Source: an uncultured Clostridia bacterium
Lineage (GTDB): Bacteria > Bacillota > Clostridia > Oscillospirales > Acutalibacteraceae
Reading direction: 5' to 3'
Length of the DNA stretch: 64,000 nucleotides
Assembly: GCA_947572385.1 (NCBI GenBank)
Contig: CANPBX010000001.1
Span: 62,001 to 126,000, forward strand
The notes beneath the pieces were generated by a model. That model was given only the letters and a program-made list of their open reading frames with translations, searched no databases and was not told the DNA's origin. The position numbers and the translations under genes are program-made. This document shows positions 7,759 through 15,866 of the stretch, piece by piece (positions within the stretch are counted from its first letter, which is position 1; each line of letters starts with the position of its first letter).

Positions 7759-9609
7759 TCAACTGTTTTCCCCATGAAAATAGTCGTAGACCCTCTTGGC
7801 CGAGGGCTTGTTCATGCCGGGGGCCCTCTCCAGCTCCGAGAGCTCCGCCTCGCCTACCGCCGCGACTGTCTTGAAATGCTTTAAAAGAGCCTTTGCCCTC
7901 TGGGGGCCTACGCCCTCTATTGAGAGCAGGGTGCTGGATATGGCGGACTTCTTCCGCTGCTGCCTGTGGTAGCCGATGGCGAACCTGTGCACCTCGTCCT
8001 GTATGGTGGAGAGCAGGGTGAATGCCTTCCTGGTGGAGGTTATCGATATCTCCCCGCCGCTTTGGGCTATGGCCCGGGTCCTGTGCTTGTCGTCCTTCAC
8101 AAGGCCGTATAGTGGCACCTCTATGCCCATCTCCTCCAGGACCGGCTGCACCGCGTTCACATGCCCCCGGCCCCCGTCCAGCAGGATAAGGTCCGGCAGC
8201 CGCCCGAAGCCGGTGCCGTCCCCCTCGGCCTGCTTCGCCCTGTACTCCCCGAAGCGCCTGCCTATGACCTCCCGCATGGAGCCGTAGTCGTCCTGGCCCT
8301 CCACGGTCTTTATCTTGAAGCGCCTGTACGCGGACTTCAAGGGCCTGCCGTTTTCAAAGGCCACCATCCCCGCCACGTTCTCGCCCCCCTGCAGGTTCGA
8401 GATGTCATAGCACTCGATATAGGCCGGGGACTTCTCAAGGCCCAAAAGCCTGCGCAGCTCGTCCAGGGCCGAGGCGTCCCGCCCCTGGAGCCCCGACCTC
8501 TGGGCCAGATACTCGGCGGCGTTAGTATGGCACATATCGCACAGGCGCTTCTGGCTCCCCTTCTGGGGCACGTTTATCTTCACCGCCTTCCCCCGCCTGT
8601 CCGTCAGCCACCTTGCCACGAGCTCCTTCTCGTCGCACTCGCCGTCCAGGGTCACCACCGGGGGTATCCTGTCCCGCATGGCGTAATACTGGCGCAGGAA
8701 CCCGGAGCGCGCCTCAGGGTCCGGCTCGGTGCCCTCGGTGAGGAAGCTCTCCCTGTCGGTGAGCTTGCCACCTGTGAACCTGAACACCTCAAAGGCCGTC
8801 TGGCTCTCCCCCTGGGCCAGGGCGAAAACGTCCTGCTCCAGCACGGAGCTCTCCACCACCTTCTGCCTGTCCCGAAGCTTATTTATGGCGTTTATCCTGT
8901 CCCGGAGCCTTGCCGCCAGCTCAAAGTCCAGCTCCTCAGCCGCCTGCTCCATCCTCCTTGTGAGCTCCCGCACAGAGGTGCTGCTGCCCCCCTTCACAAA
9001 GTCCAGGGCCTGCAAAAACGCCTCGTTATAGTCATCATTGCTCACCTTCCCCCGGCAAGGGGCGCAGCACTGGTCTATATAGAAGTTAAGGCAGGGCCTG
9101 TCCTTCCCAATGTCCCTTGGGAACTTCCTGTTGCAGTCCGGCAGCCTGAATATCTTCCTTGCAGCGTCCACCGTCTCCCTGATTGACCAGAAGCTGAGAT
9201 AGGGCCCTATATACTTCGCCTCATCATCATCCTTCTGGAGCACCGCCGAGAGCCTGGGCCAGTCCCCGCCGCTGACCTTTATATAGCAGTACCCCTTGTC
9301 GTCCTTCAGCAAGATGTTGTACTTAGGCTGGTTCTGCTTTATAAGGCTGCTCTCCAGCACCAGCGCCTCAAACTCGCTGTCGGTGAGTATATACTCGAAA
9401 TAGTCCACATTAGACACCATCCTGCGCACCTTGGCGTCATGATTCCTCTCCGACCCGAAATACTGGCTGACCCTGTTCTTCAGGGCCTTTGCCTTTCCTA
9501 TATATATTATCTCCCCGGACCTATCGTGCATGATATACACCCCCGGGGTCAAAGGCAGCTGCATGGCCTTAGCCCTGAGCTCCCGCCGCTTCTCCTCTCT
9601 CTCGTCCAT
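7759..9609 (-). CDS. uvrC: Excinuclease ABC subunit C (UvrC)
   Basis: UvrC makes the two incisions around damaged bases in nucleotide excision repair. The product has an N-terminal GIY-YIG nuclease (GVYIMHDRSGEIIYIGKAK), a central UVR UvrB-binding motif (ELTRRMEQAAEELDFELAAR), a cysteine-containing DRPCLNFYIDQCCAPC block, the RNase H-like endonuclease with LLDGGRGHVNAV, and C-terminal helix-hairpin-helix motifs (IEGVGPQRAKALLKHF). At about 616 residues it is full length. ATG 9609 is chosen because the upstream GTG sits directly on its own Shine-Dalgarno, whereas the ATG has GGAGAGG at normal distance. It lies downstream of the HPr terminator. Confidence 0.96.
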   Translation of the reverse strand: MDEREEKRRELRAKAMQLPLTPGVYIMHDRSGEIIYIGKAKALKNRVSQYFGSERNHDAKVRRMVSNVDYFEYILTDSEFEALVLESSLIKQNQPKYNILLKDDKGYCYIKVSGGDWPRLSAVLQKDDDEAKYIGPYLSFWSIRETVDAARKIFRLPDCNRKFPRDIGKDRPCLNFYIDQCCAPCRGKVSNDDYNEAFLQALDFVKGGSSTSVRELTRRMEQAAEELDFELAARLRDRINAINKLRDRQKVVESSVLEQDVFALAQGESQTAFEVFRFTGGKLTDRESFLTEGTEPDPEARSGFLRQYYAMRDRIPPVVTLDGECDEKELVARWLTDRRGKAVKINVPQKGSQKRLCDMCHTNAAEYLAQRSGLQGRDASALDELRRLLGLEKSPAYIECYDISNLQGGENVAGMVAFENGRPLKSAYRRFKIKTVEGQDDYGSMREVIGRRFGEYRAKQAEGDGTGFGRLPDLILLDGGRGHVNAVQPVLEEMGIEVPLYGLVKDDKHRTRAIAQSGGEISITSTRKAFTLLSTIQDEVHRFAIGYHRQQRKKSAISSTLLSIEGVGPQRAKALLKHFKTVAAVGEAELSELERAPGMNKPSAKRVYDYFHGENS

Positions 9610-9633
9610 GGCTGTCACCTCTCCATACTAAAG

Positions 9634-9659
9634 AAAAAGCACCGCAATTCCTGCGGTGC
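9634..9659 (-). terminator. Terminator after the HPr gene
   Basis: On the minus strand the stem GCACCGCA/TGCGGTGC with a 5-nt loop is followed by TTTTTCTTT. It lies 17 bp past the HPr stop and ahead of uvrC. Confidence 0.9.
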
Positions 9660-9675
9660 CCAATTTCTCAGAGCC

Positions 9676-9945
9676 TTACTCGGCGAACCCGGAATTTACC
9701 AGGGCTACCAGGGCGTCCACGGCCTCCTGTTCGTCGGTGCCGTCGGCGATGATACGGATGCTCACTCCGCCAACTATCCCCAAGCTCAACACGCCAAGCA
9801 GGGATTTGGCGTTTACCCTCCGCTCCTCTTTCTCTACCCAGATAGAAGACTTGAACTCATTAGCCTTCTGGATAAAGAAAGTGGCGGGGCGGGCGTGAAG
9901 ACCTACCTGATTCTGAACCAGAACTTCCTTTGCGCACATGTACAT
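9676..9945 (-). CDS. ptsH: HPr family phosphocarrier protein
   Basis: HPr carries phosphate from enzyme I to sugar-specific EII proteins, and in Firmicutes also serves as the CcpA co-regulator when serine-phosphorylated. The 89-residue product has the active-site VGLHARPA (His17 in this numbering), and NAKSLLGVLSLGI containing the HPr-kinase serine (Ser48). Two ATGs (9945 and 9939) are possible; the first has AGGAG at 5 bp. It is a stand-alone unit with its own promoter, a roughly 127-nt leader and a terminator. No enzyme I gene is in the window, so a Crh-like regulatory role is also possible. Confidence 0.93.
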   Translation of the reverse strand: MYMCAKEVLVQNQVGLHARPATFFIQKANEFKSSIWVEKEERRVNAKSLLGVLSLGIVGGVSIRIIADGTDEQEAVDALVALVNSGFAE

Positions 9946-10027
9946 TCACTCTCCTACAGAATTTTGAAATTGGACCCCAAAGACTTTTGTTTTACTGCTT
10001 TCGTGGCTTCCAGAGCCCTCGAGCGTC

Positions 10028-10058
10028 CACGGACCACCTCATACGGGCCGGTCCATGG
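10028..10058 (-). promoter_or_regulatory. Hairpin in the HPr mRNA leader
   Basis: On the minus strand CCATGGACC pairs with GGTCCGTGG (9 bp, one G-U) around a 14-nt loop, about 15 nt after the predicted transcription start. The function is unknown. No known riboswitch was recognised. Confidence 0.45.
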
Positions 10059-10078
10059 AGCCCTCACAAACTATGCTA

Positions 10079-10107
10079 ATTATACCCACATTTTTTCCCG
10101 CCGTCAA
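10079..10107 (-). promoter_or_regulatory. HPr promoter
   Basis: TTGACG and TATAAT with a 17-bp spacer on the minus strand. The predicted start is near 10072. Confidence 0.85.
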
Positions 10108-10199
10108 CAAGTTTAGCGCATTTTTGGGCAGATGAACAAGGAAAAATTTATATTCAATCTCTGACTGTACAGTTTAAACAAATATTTTGAAACTTTTTT

Positions 10200-10898
10200 T
10201 CAGTGTAATTTATTTAAATAGTCCTCGTACAAGTCAGGACGGTTCTGCTTCGTGACGAGCACCGACTGCTCCCTGCGCCACCTTTCAATGTTCCCGTGGT
10301 GCCCCGAGAGCAGCACTGAGGGAGCCTCCCGGCCCCTCCAGACCACAGGTCTTGTGTACTGCGGGTACTCCAAAAGCCCCTTATAGTGGCTCTCCTCCTG
10401 AAAGCAGGCGTCCTCAGACAGCACCCCCGGCAGCATACGGCTCACCGCGTCCGTGAGTATCATCGCGGGCAGCTCCCCGCCGGTGAGCACATAATCCCCG
10501 ATGGAAATTTCTTCCACCCCGTACTCCTCCAGCACCCGCTGGTCCACCCCCTCATAGTGCCCGCACAGGAGCGCCAGCCCCGGCAGTGCCGAGAGCTCCC
10601 TTGCCTTCTGCTGGTCCAGCACCCGGCCCCTCGGGGACAGATACACTATATATGGCATATAGCCCAGGTGCTCACAGAGGGCGTCCAGGCCCCGGGCAAA
10701 GGGCTCGGCGGCCAGGAGCATGCCCTTCCCACCCCCGAACACCGTGTCGTCCACCCGGCCCCTTCTGTCCGGGGAGAAGCTCCTGAGCTGGTGGCAGCAG
10801 ACCTGTAAAAGCCCCCGCCGCCTGGCCCTGCCCACAATGCTGTTTTCCAGCACCATCGGGAACATCTCCGGGAACAGGGTGAAGATATCTATGCGCAT
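10200..10898 (-). CDS. trmD: tRNA (guanine-37-N1)-methyltransferase TrmD
   Basis: TrmD methylates G37 of tRNAs reading CNN codons, preventing +1 frameshifts. The product begins [13 protein letters not shown] and contains the trefoil-knot SAM site [17 protein letters not shown] and [17 protein letters not shown], with a normal length of 232 residues. Its ATG overlaps the rimM stop (TGATG), which indicates translational coupling. It is the last gene of the ylxM-ffh-rpsP-khpA-rimM-trmD operon. In many relatives rplS follows, but here the next element is the HPr promoter region. Confidence 0.97.
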   Translation of the reverse strand: MRIDIFTLFPEMFPMVLENSIVGRARRRGLLQVCCHQLRSFSPDRRGRVDDTVFGGGKGMLLAAEPFARGLDALCEHLGYMPYIVYLSPRGRVLDQQKARELSALPGLALLCGHYEGVDQRVLEEYGVEEISIGDYVLTGGELPAMILTDAVSRMLPGVLSEDACFQEESHYKGLLEYPQYTRPVVWRGREAPSVLLSGHHGNIERWRREQSVLVTKQNRPDLYEDYLNKLH

Positions 10899-11419
10899 CA
10901 GGCCTCCTCACCGCCCCCGTCGAAAATGCCCGGGATCGGCAGCAGCTCTATCACGCCGGACTCGATATCCGTGCGCTTTATCATATGCTCCACCGCCGGG
11001 AACAGGTACTCCCTGCCGCCGTCTGTGATCCGGTAGACATCGTTCGCCGGGGCGGGGATCACCTCTGCGATAGTGCCGTAGGACTGCCCGGTCTCGCCGT
11101 CTATGGCTCTGAGGCCTATCAGGTCCTCCAGGAAGTAGCGGCCTTCGGGGAGGGCGATGTCGTCGCGGTTCAAATATAGTATCCTGCCCCGGAGCCTGTC
11201 CGCCTGCTCTACGGTGCTGACGGACCTTAGGGTCAATAGCAGGCGGCCCTTATGCTCGCGGCTGCTTATCAGGCCAATGGGCCGGGTGCCGTCGGGGTCG
11301 TAGTATAGCTCGCCGAGGCTTGATATCACGGAGGGGGAGTCGGCCCAGACCTCCATTACCAGCTCGCCCCGGATCCCGTGGGTGCGGGTTATTTTTCCTG
11401 CTTCTAGGTATTGTTTCAT
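10898..11419 (-). CDS. rimM: Ribosome maturation factor RimM
   Basis: RimM binds S19 and helps process the 16S rRNA head domain. The 173-residue product from ATG 11419 starts [20 protein letters not shown], the family N-terminal motif. Its RimM N-domain is followed by a C-terminal PRC-barrel with [17 protein letters not shown] and [17 protein letters not shown]. The frame stays open upstream to a TTG, which would add 42 Lys/Glu/Gln-rich residues translated from a 36-bp tandem repeat. The last repeat supplies the Shine-Dalgarno AGAGGA seven bases before ATG 11419, so the short form is preferred. Confidence 0.94.
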   Translation of the reverse strand: MKQYLEAGKITRTHGIRGELVMEVWADSPSVISSLGELYYDPDGTRPIGLISSREHKGRLLLTLRSVSTVEQADRLRGRILYLNRDDIALPEGRYFLEDLIGLRAIDGETGQSYGTIAEVIPAPANDVYRITDGGREYLFPAVEHMIKRTDIESGVIELLPIPGIFDGGGEEA

Positions 11420-11426
11420 TTTTTGT

Positions 11427-11520
11427 TCCTCTGCTTTTGGTCCTCTGGTTTTCTGGTTTTGGTCCTCTGGTTTCGTTCCTCTGCTTTTTTGCTTTTGGTC
11501 CTCTGGTTTCTGGTTTTTCT
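11427..11520 (-). repeat. 36-bp tandem repeat carrying five Shine-Dalgarno-like cores, upstream of rimM
   Basis: On the minus strand the core AGAGGA recurs at alternating 14- and 22-bp spacing (plus-strand TCCTCT at 11427, 11441, 11463, 11477 and 11499). This makes about 2.5 copies of an imperfect 36-bp unit. The copy nearest rimM is its ribosome binding site. The region is almost pure A/G/C on the minus strand, with very few T residues. Confidence 0.85.
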
Positions 11521-11524
11521 TATC

Positions 11525-11605
11525 GGGGCTTCGCCCCTCTCCCAAGAGGAACTTTTTGTAAAAAGTTCCTCTTGACTCCTCAAAAACTTTTTTCGCTTCG
11601 CGCCC
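11525..11605. repeat. Composite palindromic repeat, diverged copy
   Basis: GGGGC-TTC-GCCCC (11525-11537), then a perfect 14-bp inverted repeat AAGAGGAACTTTTT/AAAAAGTTCCTCTT with a 2-nt loop (11544-11573), then GACTCCTCAAAAACTTTTTTCGC. The second half is closely matched at 54384-54432. Confidence 0.75.
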
Positions 11606-11611
11606 TGCAAC

Positions 11612-11633
11612 AAAAAAGGGCGCTCCTGCGCCC
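11612..11633 (-). terminator. Terminator/attenuator between khpA and rimM
   Basis: The GGGCGC/GCGCCC stem with a 4-nt loop is followed by TTTTTT on the minus strand, 9 bp past khpA. It would make rimM-trmD expression lower than rpsP-khpA. Confidence 0.8.
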
Positions 11634-11641
11634 TTATACTG

Positions 11642-11872
11642 TCACTCGATCTCGACCATCACCTTCATATCATTCCGGGTAGCGGCCGCGCGCATGACCA
11701 CCCTTATGGCCTTGGCAATACGCCCCTGCTTCCCTATGACCCTTCCCATGTCCTCCTCCGCTACATGCAGACGGTACACGGTCACGCCGTTCTCATTCTC
11801 CTCGGCGGTCACGCTGACCTCCTCCGGCCGCTCCACCAGCCCCGAGGCTATAGCCTTCAAAAGCTCCTGCAA
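11642..11872 (-). CDS. khpA: KH-domain RNA-binding protein KhpA (YlqC)
   Basis: KhpA is a small single-KH-domain RNA chaperone that works with KhpB/EloR and influences cell elongation in Gram-positive bacteria. The 76-residue product has the KH signature GRVIGKQGRIAKAIRVVMRA with the GxxG loop (GKQG). There is no ATG in the frame. The start is a TTG, giving (M)QELLKAIASGLVERPEEV, preceded by GGGGGAGAAGGAG. The TTG start may limit its translation. It lies between rpsP and rimM, its conserved location in Firmicutes. Confidence 0.93.
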   Translation of the reverse strand: MQELLKAIASGLVERPEEVSVTAEENENGVTVYRLHVAEEDMGRVIGKQGRIAKAIRVVMRAAATRNDMKVMVEIE

Positions 11873-11921
11873 CTCCTTCTCCCCCCTCTCGTTCCTGTAT
11901 CTGCCCTAAGGCCCTGGTTTC

Positions 11922-12164
11922 TCAGATAACGCCGTGCTTCTTGAACAGCTCCCTCACTGTATCCGTGGGCTGCGCCCCGTCCTCGATCCACTTCTTTGCC
12001 TTCTCCGGGTCGACCTTCACCACGCTGGGCTCCTCCATGGGGTTATAGTACCCGATCTCCTCGATGAAGCGCCCGTCCCTGGGGAACCTGGAGTCCGCCA
12101 CCACGATACGGTAAAAGGGATTCTTCTTAGCGCCCATGCGGCGCAGCCTGATCTTTACTGCCAT
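11922..12164 (-). CDS. rpsP: 30S ribosomal protein S16
   Basis: S16 is an early-binding small-subunit protein. The 80-residue product starts [31 protein letters not shown], the family N terminus, and is full length. ATG 12164 is preceded by GGAGG at 8 bp; the frame extends five codons upstream into that site, so the longer start is rejected. It precedes khpA by 49 bp. Confidence 0.97.
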   Translation of the reverse strand: MAVKIRLRRMGAKKNPFYRIVVADSRFPRDGRFIEEIGYYNPMEEPSVVKVDPEKAKKWIEDGAQPTDTVRELFKKHGVI

Positions 12165-12220
12165 TTTAACTACCTCCAAAAAAATTTATGTTAATTGTAT
12201 AATAAAGCACATTAGTGCGT

Positions 12221-12454
12221 TTATTCCCTCGGTAAGCTCTCATAGGCCCCAAGGCTCTCAATTACGCCAACCTCCGGCCCCAGCTTCTCCCCGGTCACGA
12301 TGCCGCCGCGCTCTATGCTCCTCATGCACCGGTCAAAGCTGTCCGCCACGGGGAAGTTCACCGCCGCCGGCGGCGGCGAGACCCCGGCCAGGGCCTGGAC
12401 CCGAATAGCCTGCCCTCGTCTATCCCTTCGGGACAGCTGGTAAAACCCTGTCCC
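12221..12454 (-). other. Open 77-codon stretch directly downstream of and in frame with ffh (possible gene remnant)
   Basis: After the ffh stop (TAG) the same frame stays open for 77 codons to a TAA. Its second half reads like ordinary protein (NFPVADSFDRCMRSIERGG, then VTGEKLGPEVGVIESLGAYE) with GC-rich third positions. There is no ribosome site at the only internal ATG, so it is unlikely to be translated alone. I do not recognise the sequence. It may be the 3' end of a decayed gene or chance. A small AATAAA-GCAC/GTGC-TTTATT hairpin follows it, before rpsP. Confidence 0.35.
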
Positions 12455-13798
12455 CTAGAACGGCATACCAGGCATACCGCCGCCCATCCCCTTGAGCTTC
12501 CTTTTGCCCTTCCTGCCGCCGAACTGCTTCACGAGCTTCTGGGTCTGCCTGAACTGATTGAGGAGCCTGTTCACGTCCTCCACCCTCTGGCCGCAGCCCG
12601 CCGCTATCCTCTTCTTCCTGCTGGCGTTCAGCTCATCCGGGTGGGCGCGCTCGTAGGGGGTCATCGAGAGTATTATAGCCGCCGTGCGGTCCATTATCCT
12701 GTCGTCGATGTCCACGTCGTCCAGCTTGTTTCCCACCCCGGGCAGCTTCTGCAGAATGCCCTTTATGGGCCCCATCTTCTTCACCTGCTGGAACTGCTCG
12801 AGCATATCGTTCAGGTCCAGCTTATTGTTCATCATCCGCTGGGCGGTCTTTGCCGCGGCCTTCTCGTCAAGCCTTGATTCGGCCTCCTCGATAAGGCTCA
12901 GCACGTCGCCCATGCCCAGTATCCTGCTGGCCATCCTGTCCGGGTGGAACACCTCAAGGCCCTCCAGCTTCTCCCCGGAGCCCGCGAACTTGATGGGCTT
13001 GCCGGTGACCGCCTTTATGGACAGCGCCGCGCCGCCCCTGGTGTCGCCGTCCAGCTTTGTGAGTATCACCCCGGTGATGTCTAAGAGCTCGTCGAAGGCC
13101 TTCGCCACGTTCACCGACTCCTGGCCTATCATGGCGTCCACCACCAGCAGCACGTCCGTGGGGTTTACCGCTTCCTTCATCCTTCTGAGCTCGTCCATAA
13201 GCTCCTCGTCTATCTGCAGGCGTCCGGCGGTGTCTATCAGCAGGTAGTCGTGCCCGTAGTCCTTTGCGTGCCGCACGGCCTCCCTCGCCGTCTCCACCGG
13301 GTCCCCGGAGCCCCGCTCGAACACAGGGGCCCCGGCCTTCCCGCCCATCACCTGCAGCTGCTTTATAGCCGCCGGGCGGTACACGTCGCAGGCCGCAAGC
13401 AGGGGCCTATGGCCCTGGCTTTTCAGCATATAGGCAAGCTTCGCCGCGTGGGTGGTCTTGCCCGCGCCCTGCAAGCCGCACAGCATTATCACCGCCGGGG
13501 GATGGGCCGGGCTCCTGAGCCGCTCCTCGCTGCCTCCCATTAGGGAGGTCAGCTCCTCATTGACTATCTTGACCACCATCTGGGCCGGGGTCAGGCTCTC
13601 CATGACCTCCTCGCCTATGGCGCGCTCCGTTATCTTCCCGGTGAGCTCCTTTGCCACCCTATAGTTCACGTCCGCTTCCAGCAGGGCAAGCCGGACTTCC
13701 CTCATCGCGTCCTTTACGTCGCCTTCAGTGAGCCTGCCCTTGCTCCTGAGCTTTTTGAAAGAATTACTGAGCTTTTCCGCTAAGCCTTCAAATGCCAT
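12455..13798 (-). CDS. ffh: Signal recognition particle protein Ffh
   Basis: Ffh is the SRP GTPase that binds 4.5S/6S-like RNA and targets nascent membrane proteins to FtsY. The product (about 447 residues) begins MAFEGLAEKLSNSFKKLRSKG. It has the N domain, G domain motifs GLQGAGKTTHAAKLA, DTAGRLQIDEELMDEL and TKLDGDTRGGAALS, and a methionine-rich M domain ending MGGGMPGMPF. A GTG six bases upstream is an alternative start with closer Shine-Dalgarno spacing; the ATG matches family N termini. The GAGGAG site overlaps the ylxM stop. Confidence 0.97.
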   Translation of the reverse strand: MAFEGLAEKLSNSFKKLRSKGRLTEGDVKDAMREVRLALLEADVNYRVAKELTGKITERAIGEEVMESLTPAQMVVKIVNEELTSLMGGSEERLRSPAHPPAVIMLCGLQGAGKTTHAAKLAYMLKSQGHRPLLAACDVYRPAAIKQLQVMGGKAGAPVFERGSGDPVETAREAVRHAKDYGHDYLLIDTAGRLQIDEELMDELRRMKEAVNPTDVLLVVDAMIGQESVNVAKAFDELLDITGVILTKLDGDTRGGAALSIKAVTGKPIKFAGSGEKLEGLEVFHPDRMASRILGMGDVLSLIEEAESRLDEKAAAKTAQRMMNNKLDLNDMLEQFQQVKKMGPIKGILQKLPGVGNKLDDVDIDDRIMDRTAAIILSMTPYERAHPDELNASRKKRIAAGCGQRVEDVNRLLNQFRQTQKLVKQFGGRKGKRKLKGMGGGMPGMPF

Positions 13799-13806
13799 TG
13801 CCACGA

Positions 13807-14169
13807 CTACTCCTCGTCCGAGATTTTCTTCGCCAGCCCGATTATCTCCCGGGCGCTCCTGTCGATCCCATCTATATCCCCGGCGTTCAGATCCTGTATC
13901 TCAAGGGCGCAGTCGCATATCTCGGCAAGCGCCTCCTGTACCTCCCGGAACCTCCTTGCAAGCCCCAGCTTCTCCTCCATCTCAACAAGCTGCTCCTTGG
14001 ACCTCTTTATGGAGTCCCTCACGCCCTGCCTGCTTATACCCCGCTCCTCGCCTATCTCAGCCAGGGACATATCCTGGTTATAGTATTCGTCAAGGGTCTC
14101 ACGCTGGGTATCGGTGAGCATCTCTCCGTAAAAGTCCAGCAGCACCGATATCCTCAGGTCCTTGGGCAT
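13807..14169 (-). CDS. ylxM: YlxM-family DNA-binding protein (SRP operon)
   Basis: A 120-residue protein with a sigma-70 region 4-like helix-turn-helix (LSLAEIGEERGISRQGVRDSIKRSK type, about 34-57) followed by a coiled-coil tail. YlxM proteins sit next to ffh throughout Firmicutes and stimulate or modulate the SRP pathway. The product starts MPKDLRISVLLDFYGEMLT, typical of the family. It is the first gene of the operon. Its consensus promoter is at 14254-14282, and a palindrome lies in the leader. Confidence 0.93.
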   Translation of the reverse strand: MPKDLRISVLLDFYGEMLTDTQRETLDEYYNQDMSLAEIGEERGISRQGVRDSIKRSKEQLVEMEEKLGLARRFREVQEALAEICDCALEIQDLNAGDIDGIDRSAREIIGLAKKISDEE

Positions 14170-14224
14170 CCGGGCTATCCTTCCTTTCTCCTCCCGCCCC
14201 CTCAGGCGGCCCCTTCTTCATCTC

Positions 14225-14245
14225 TGTAAAGGGATTCTCTTTACA
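14225..14245 (-). promoter_or_regulatory. Inverted repeat at the start of the ylxM-ffh transcript
   Basis: TGTAAAG and CTTTACA are separated by 7 nt, immediately after the predicted start (about 14247). It could be an operator or a 5' stabilising hairpin; nothing in the sequence decides. Confidence 0.5.
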
Positions 14246-14253
14246 CCTTAGGG

Positions 14254-14282
14254 ATTATACACCATTTTACGCCGTTTGTCAA
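14254..14282 (-). promoter_or_regulatory. ylxM-ffh operon promoter
   Basis: Perfect TTGACA and TATAAT with a 17-bp spacer on the minus strand. Confidence 0.92.
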
Positions 14283-14400
14283 CATAAAATCGCTGCCTCG
14301 GGAAACGTCTTTGCAAAATTCCCAGCCGGATGTATACGGGGCGGGGCTGCACCACAAGAGTTTACCGCCCCTCTCCCCAGGGCCCGCCCAAAGACCGGCC

Positions 14401-15351
14401 CTACAGCTCCAGCCCCTGGTAGCTCTCCTCCAGTATGCCGCAGGACTCGCTGAACTTCTCCCGCTCCTCTTCGGTGAGCCCCAGCTCGAGCACCCGGTCC
14501 ACGCCGTTGCGGTTCACGACGCAGGGCACCCCGGCATAGACCCCCCTCTGGCCGTACTCCCCCCAGAGCCTCGCGGACACGGTCAGCACCGAGTTCTCGT
14601 CCGAGAGCACCGCCCGGGCTATGCGCACCATCGCCATGCCTATGCCGTAATAGGTGGCCTTCTTCGCCTCGATTATGCGCTGGGCCGCGTCCCGCACTTC
14701 ATCGCTCAGCCTCTGCACCTCTGAAAGCTGGTACCTGCCCCCGGACTGCCCGCACACGTCTATCACAGGCTTTGTGGCTATCATGGCCTGGCTCCAGGGG
14801 ACGAACTCGCTGTCCCCGTGCTCGCCGATGACATAGGCGTGCATGTTCCTGGGGTCAACGGCGAAGTATTCCCCCAGAAGGTACCTGAGCCTTGCGGTGT
14901 CAAGGGTGGTCCCGGTGCCGAAGACCCTCTTTGGGTTGAAGCCCGAGAGCTCGAAGGTCACCCTGGTCATGACGTCCACAGGGTTCGTGGCCACCAGGAA
15001 GACCCCGCCGAAGCCCGAGCGCACCACCGGCTCTATGATAGACTGGAACACCCCGGTATTGCGCTTTAGCAGCTCCAGCCTGGACTCCCCGGGCTTCTGC
15101 CCCACGCCCGCGGATATCACCACCATGTCCGCGTCCGAGCAGTCCGAGTATTCCCCCGCGTATATCTTCATGCTGCTGCCGGCGAAGGCCAGGCCATGGT
15201 TCAGGTCCATAGCCTCTCCCATGGCCCGCTTCCTGTCCACGTCCACCAGCACCAGCGTGTCGCAGAGCCCCCTGTTGAGGGCCGAATAGGCAAAGCTCAT
15301 CCCCACCATCCCGGTGCCCACCAGGACTATCTTACGTTTGCTACCGCACAT
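14401..15351 (-). CDS. ldh: L-lactate dehydrogenase
   Basis: Reduces pyruvate to L-lactate with NADH, regenerating NAD+ in fermentation. The 316-residue product has the Rossmann start KIVLVGTGMVGMSFAY, the VDVDRKRAMGEAMDL NAD-site acid, the GESRLELLKRN active-site loop arginine, LVATNPVDVMT, and the catalytic histidine in GEHGDSEFVPWS. These identify LDH rather than malate dehydrogenase. It is 65 bp downstream of ruvX with no clear terminator between, so it may be co-transcribed with the pyr unit or have its own weak promoter. Confidence 0.95.
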   Translation of the reverse strand: MCGSKRKIVLVGTGMVGMSFAYSALNRGLCDTLVLVDVDRKRAMGEAMDLNHGLAFAGSSMKIYAGEYSDCSDADMVVISAGVGQKPGESRLELLKRNTGVFQSIIEPVVRSGFGGVFLVATNPVDVMTRVTFELSGFNPKRVFGTGTTLDTARLRYLLGEYFAVDPRNMHAYVIGEHGDSEFVPWSQAMIATKPVIDVCGQSGGRYQLSEVQRLSDEVRDAAQRIIEAKKATYYGIGMAMVRIARAVLSDENSVLTVSARLWGEYGQRGVYAGVPCVVNRNGVDRVLELGLTEEEREKFSESCGILEESYQGLEL

Positions 15352-15416
15352 ATCAACACACCTTTCCGTCTGCTCATTTTTTTGATAGCTCGATCGCGGC
15401 CGTCATATCGCTATCG

Positions 15417-15866
15417 TCATATAGTATGCCCAAAAGGCCGGCCTTCTTCCCTGTGGTTCCTCCTGTACTGCAGAAAGTCCTCAAGTATCACCACCGCCGC
15501 CACCGCGTCCACCACGGCCTTCCTCCTTTTGCCCCGGGTATTGGTCTCGTTCAGATACCCGTGGGCGGTAATGGTGGTGCCCCGCTCGTCCACGAACCGC
15601 ACCGGCAGGGAGGCGAGCCCCCCTATCTCCGCCCCCATTTCCCGGGCAAACCTGGCGCTCTCCCCCTCGGAGCCGTCCATGTTCCGGGGGAGCCCCACCG
15701 CCAGCAGCTCCGCGCCAGCTTCCTTTGCCTGCCGGGCTATCTCCCGGCAGAGCTTCTCCGGGTCCCGCTGGCATATCACCTTCAGGGGGCTTGCCAGCAG
15801 CTCGTTTTTGTCACAGACCGAGAGCCCTGTCCGGGCGCGGCCCAGGTCTATCCCCAGGATTATCAT
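15417..15866 (-). CDS. ruvX: RuvX/YqgF-family Holliday junction resolvase-like nuclease
   Basis: YqgF/RuvX is an RNase H-fold nuclease involved in pre-16S rRNA 5' end processing and perhaps junction resolution. The 149-residue product begins MIILGIDLGRARTGLSVCD (first catalytic Asp), with LAVGLPRNMDGSEGE, and RFVDERGTTITAHGYL (catalytic Glu region) and a C-terminal DAVAAVVILEDFL. Its start overlaps the upstream phosphatase stop by 4 bp. Confidence 0.93.
   Translation of the reverse strand: MIILGIDLGRARTGLSVCDKNELLASPLKVICQRDPEKLCREIARQAKEAGAELLAVGLPRNMDGSEGESARFAREMGAEIGGLASLPVRFVDERGTTITAHGYLNETNTRGKRRKAVVDAVAAVVILEDFLQYRRNHREEGRPFGHTI

Noticed and set aside
11421-11520. Possible short CRISPR array
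   Set aside because: The repeats are contiguous and imperfect with no unique spacers; it is a simple tandem repeat.
15352-15416. ldh promoter in the ruvX-ldh gap
   Set aside because: AT-containing repeats (GTCATAT twice) are present, but no pair of -35/-10 elements with acceptable spacing was found.
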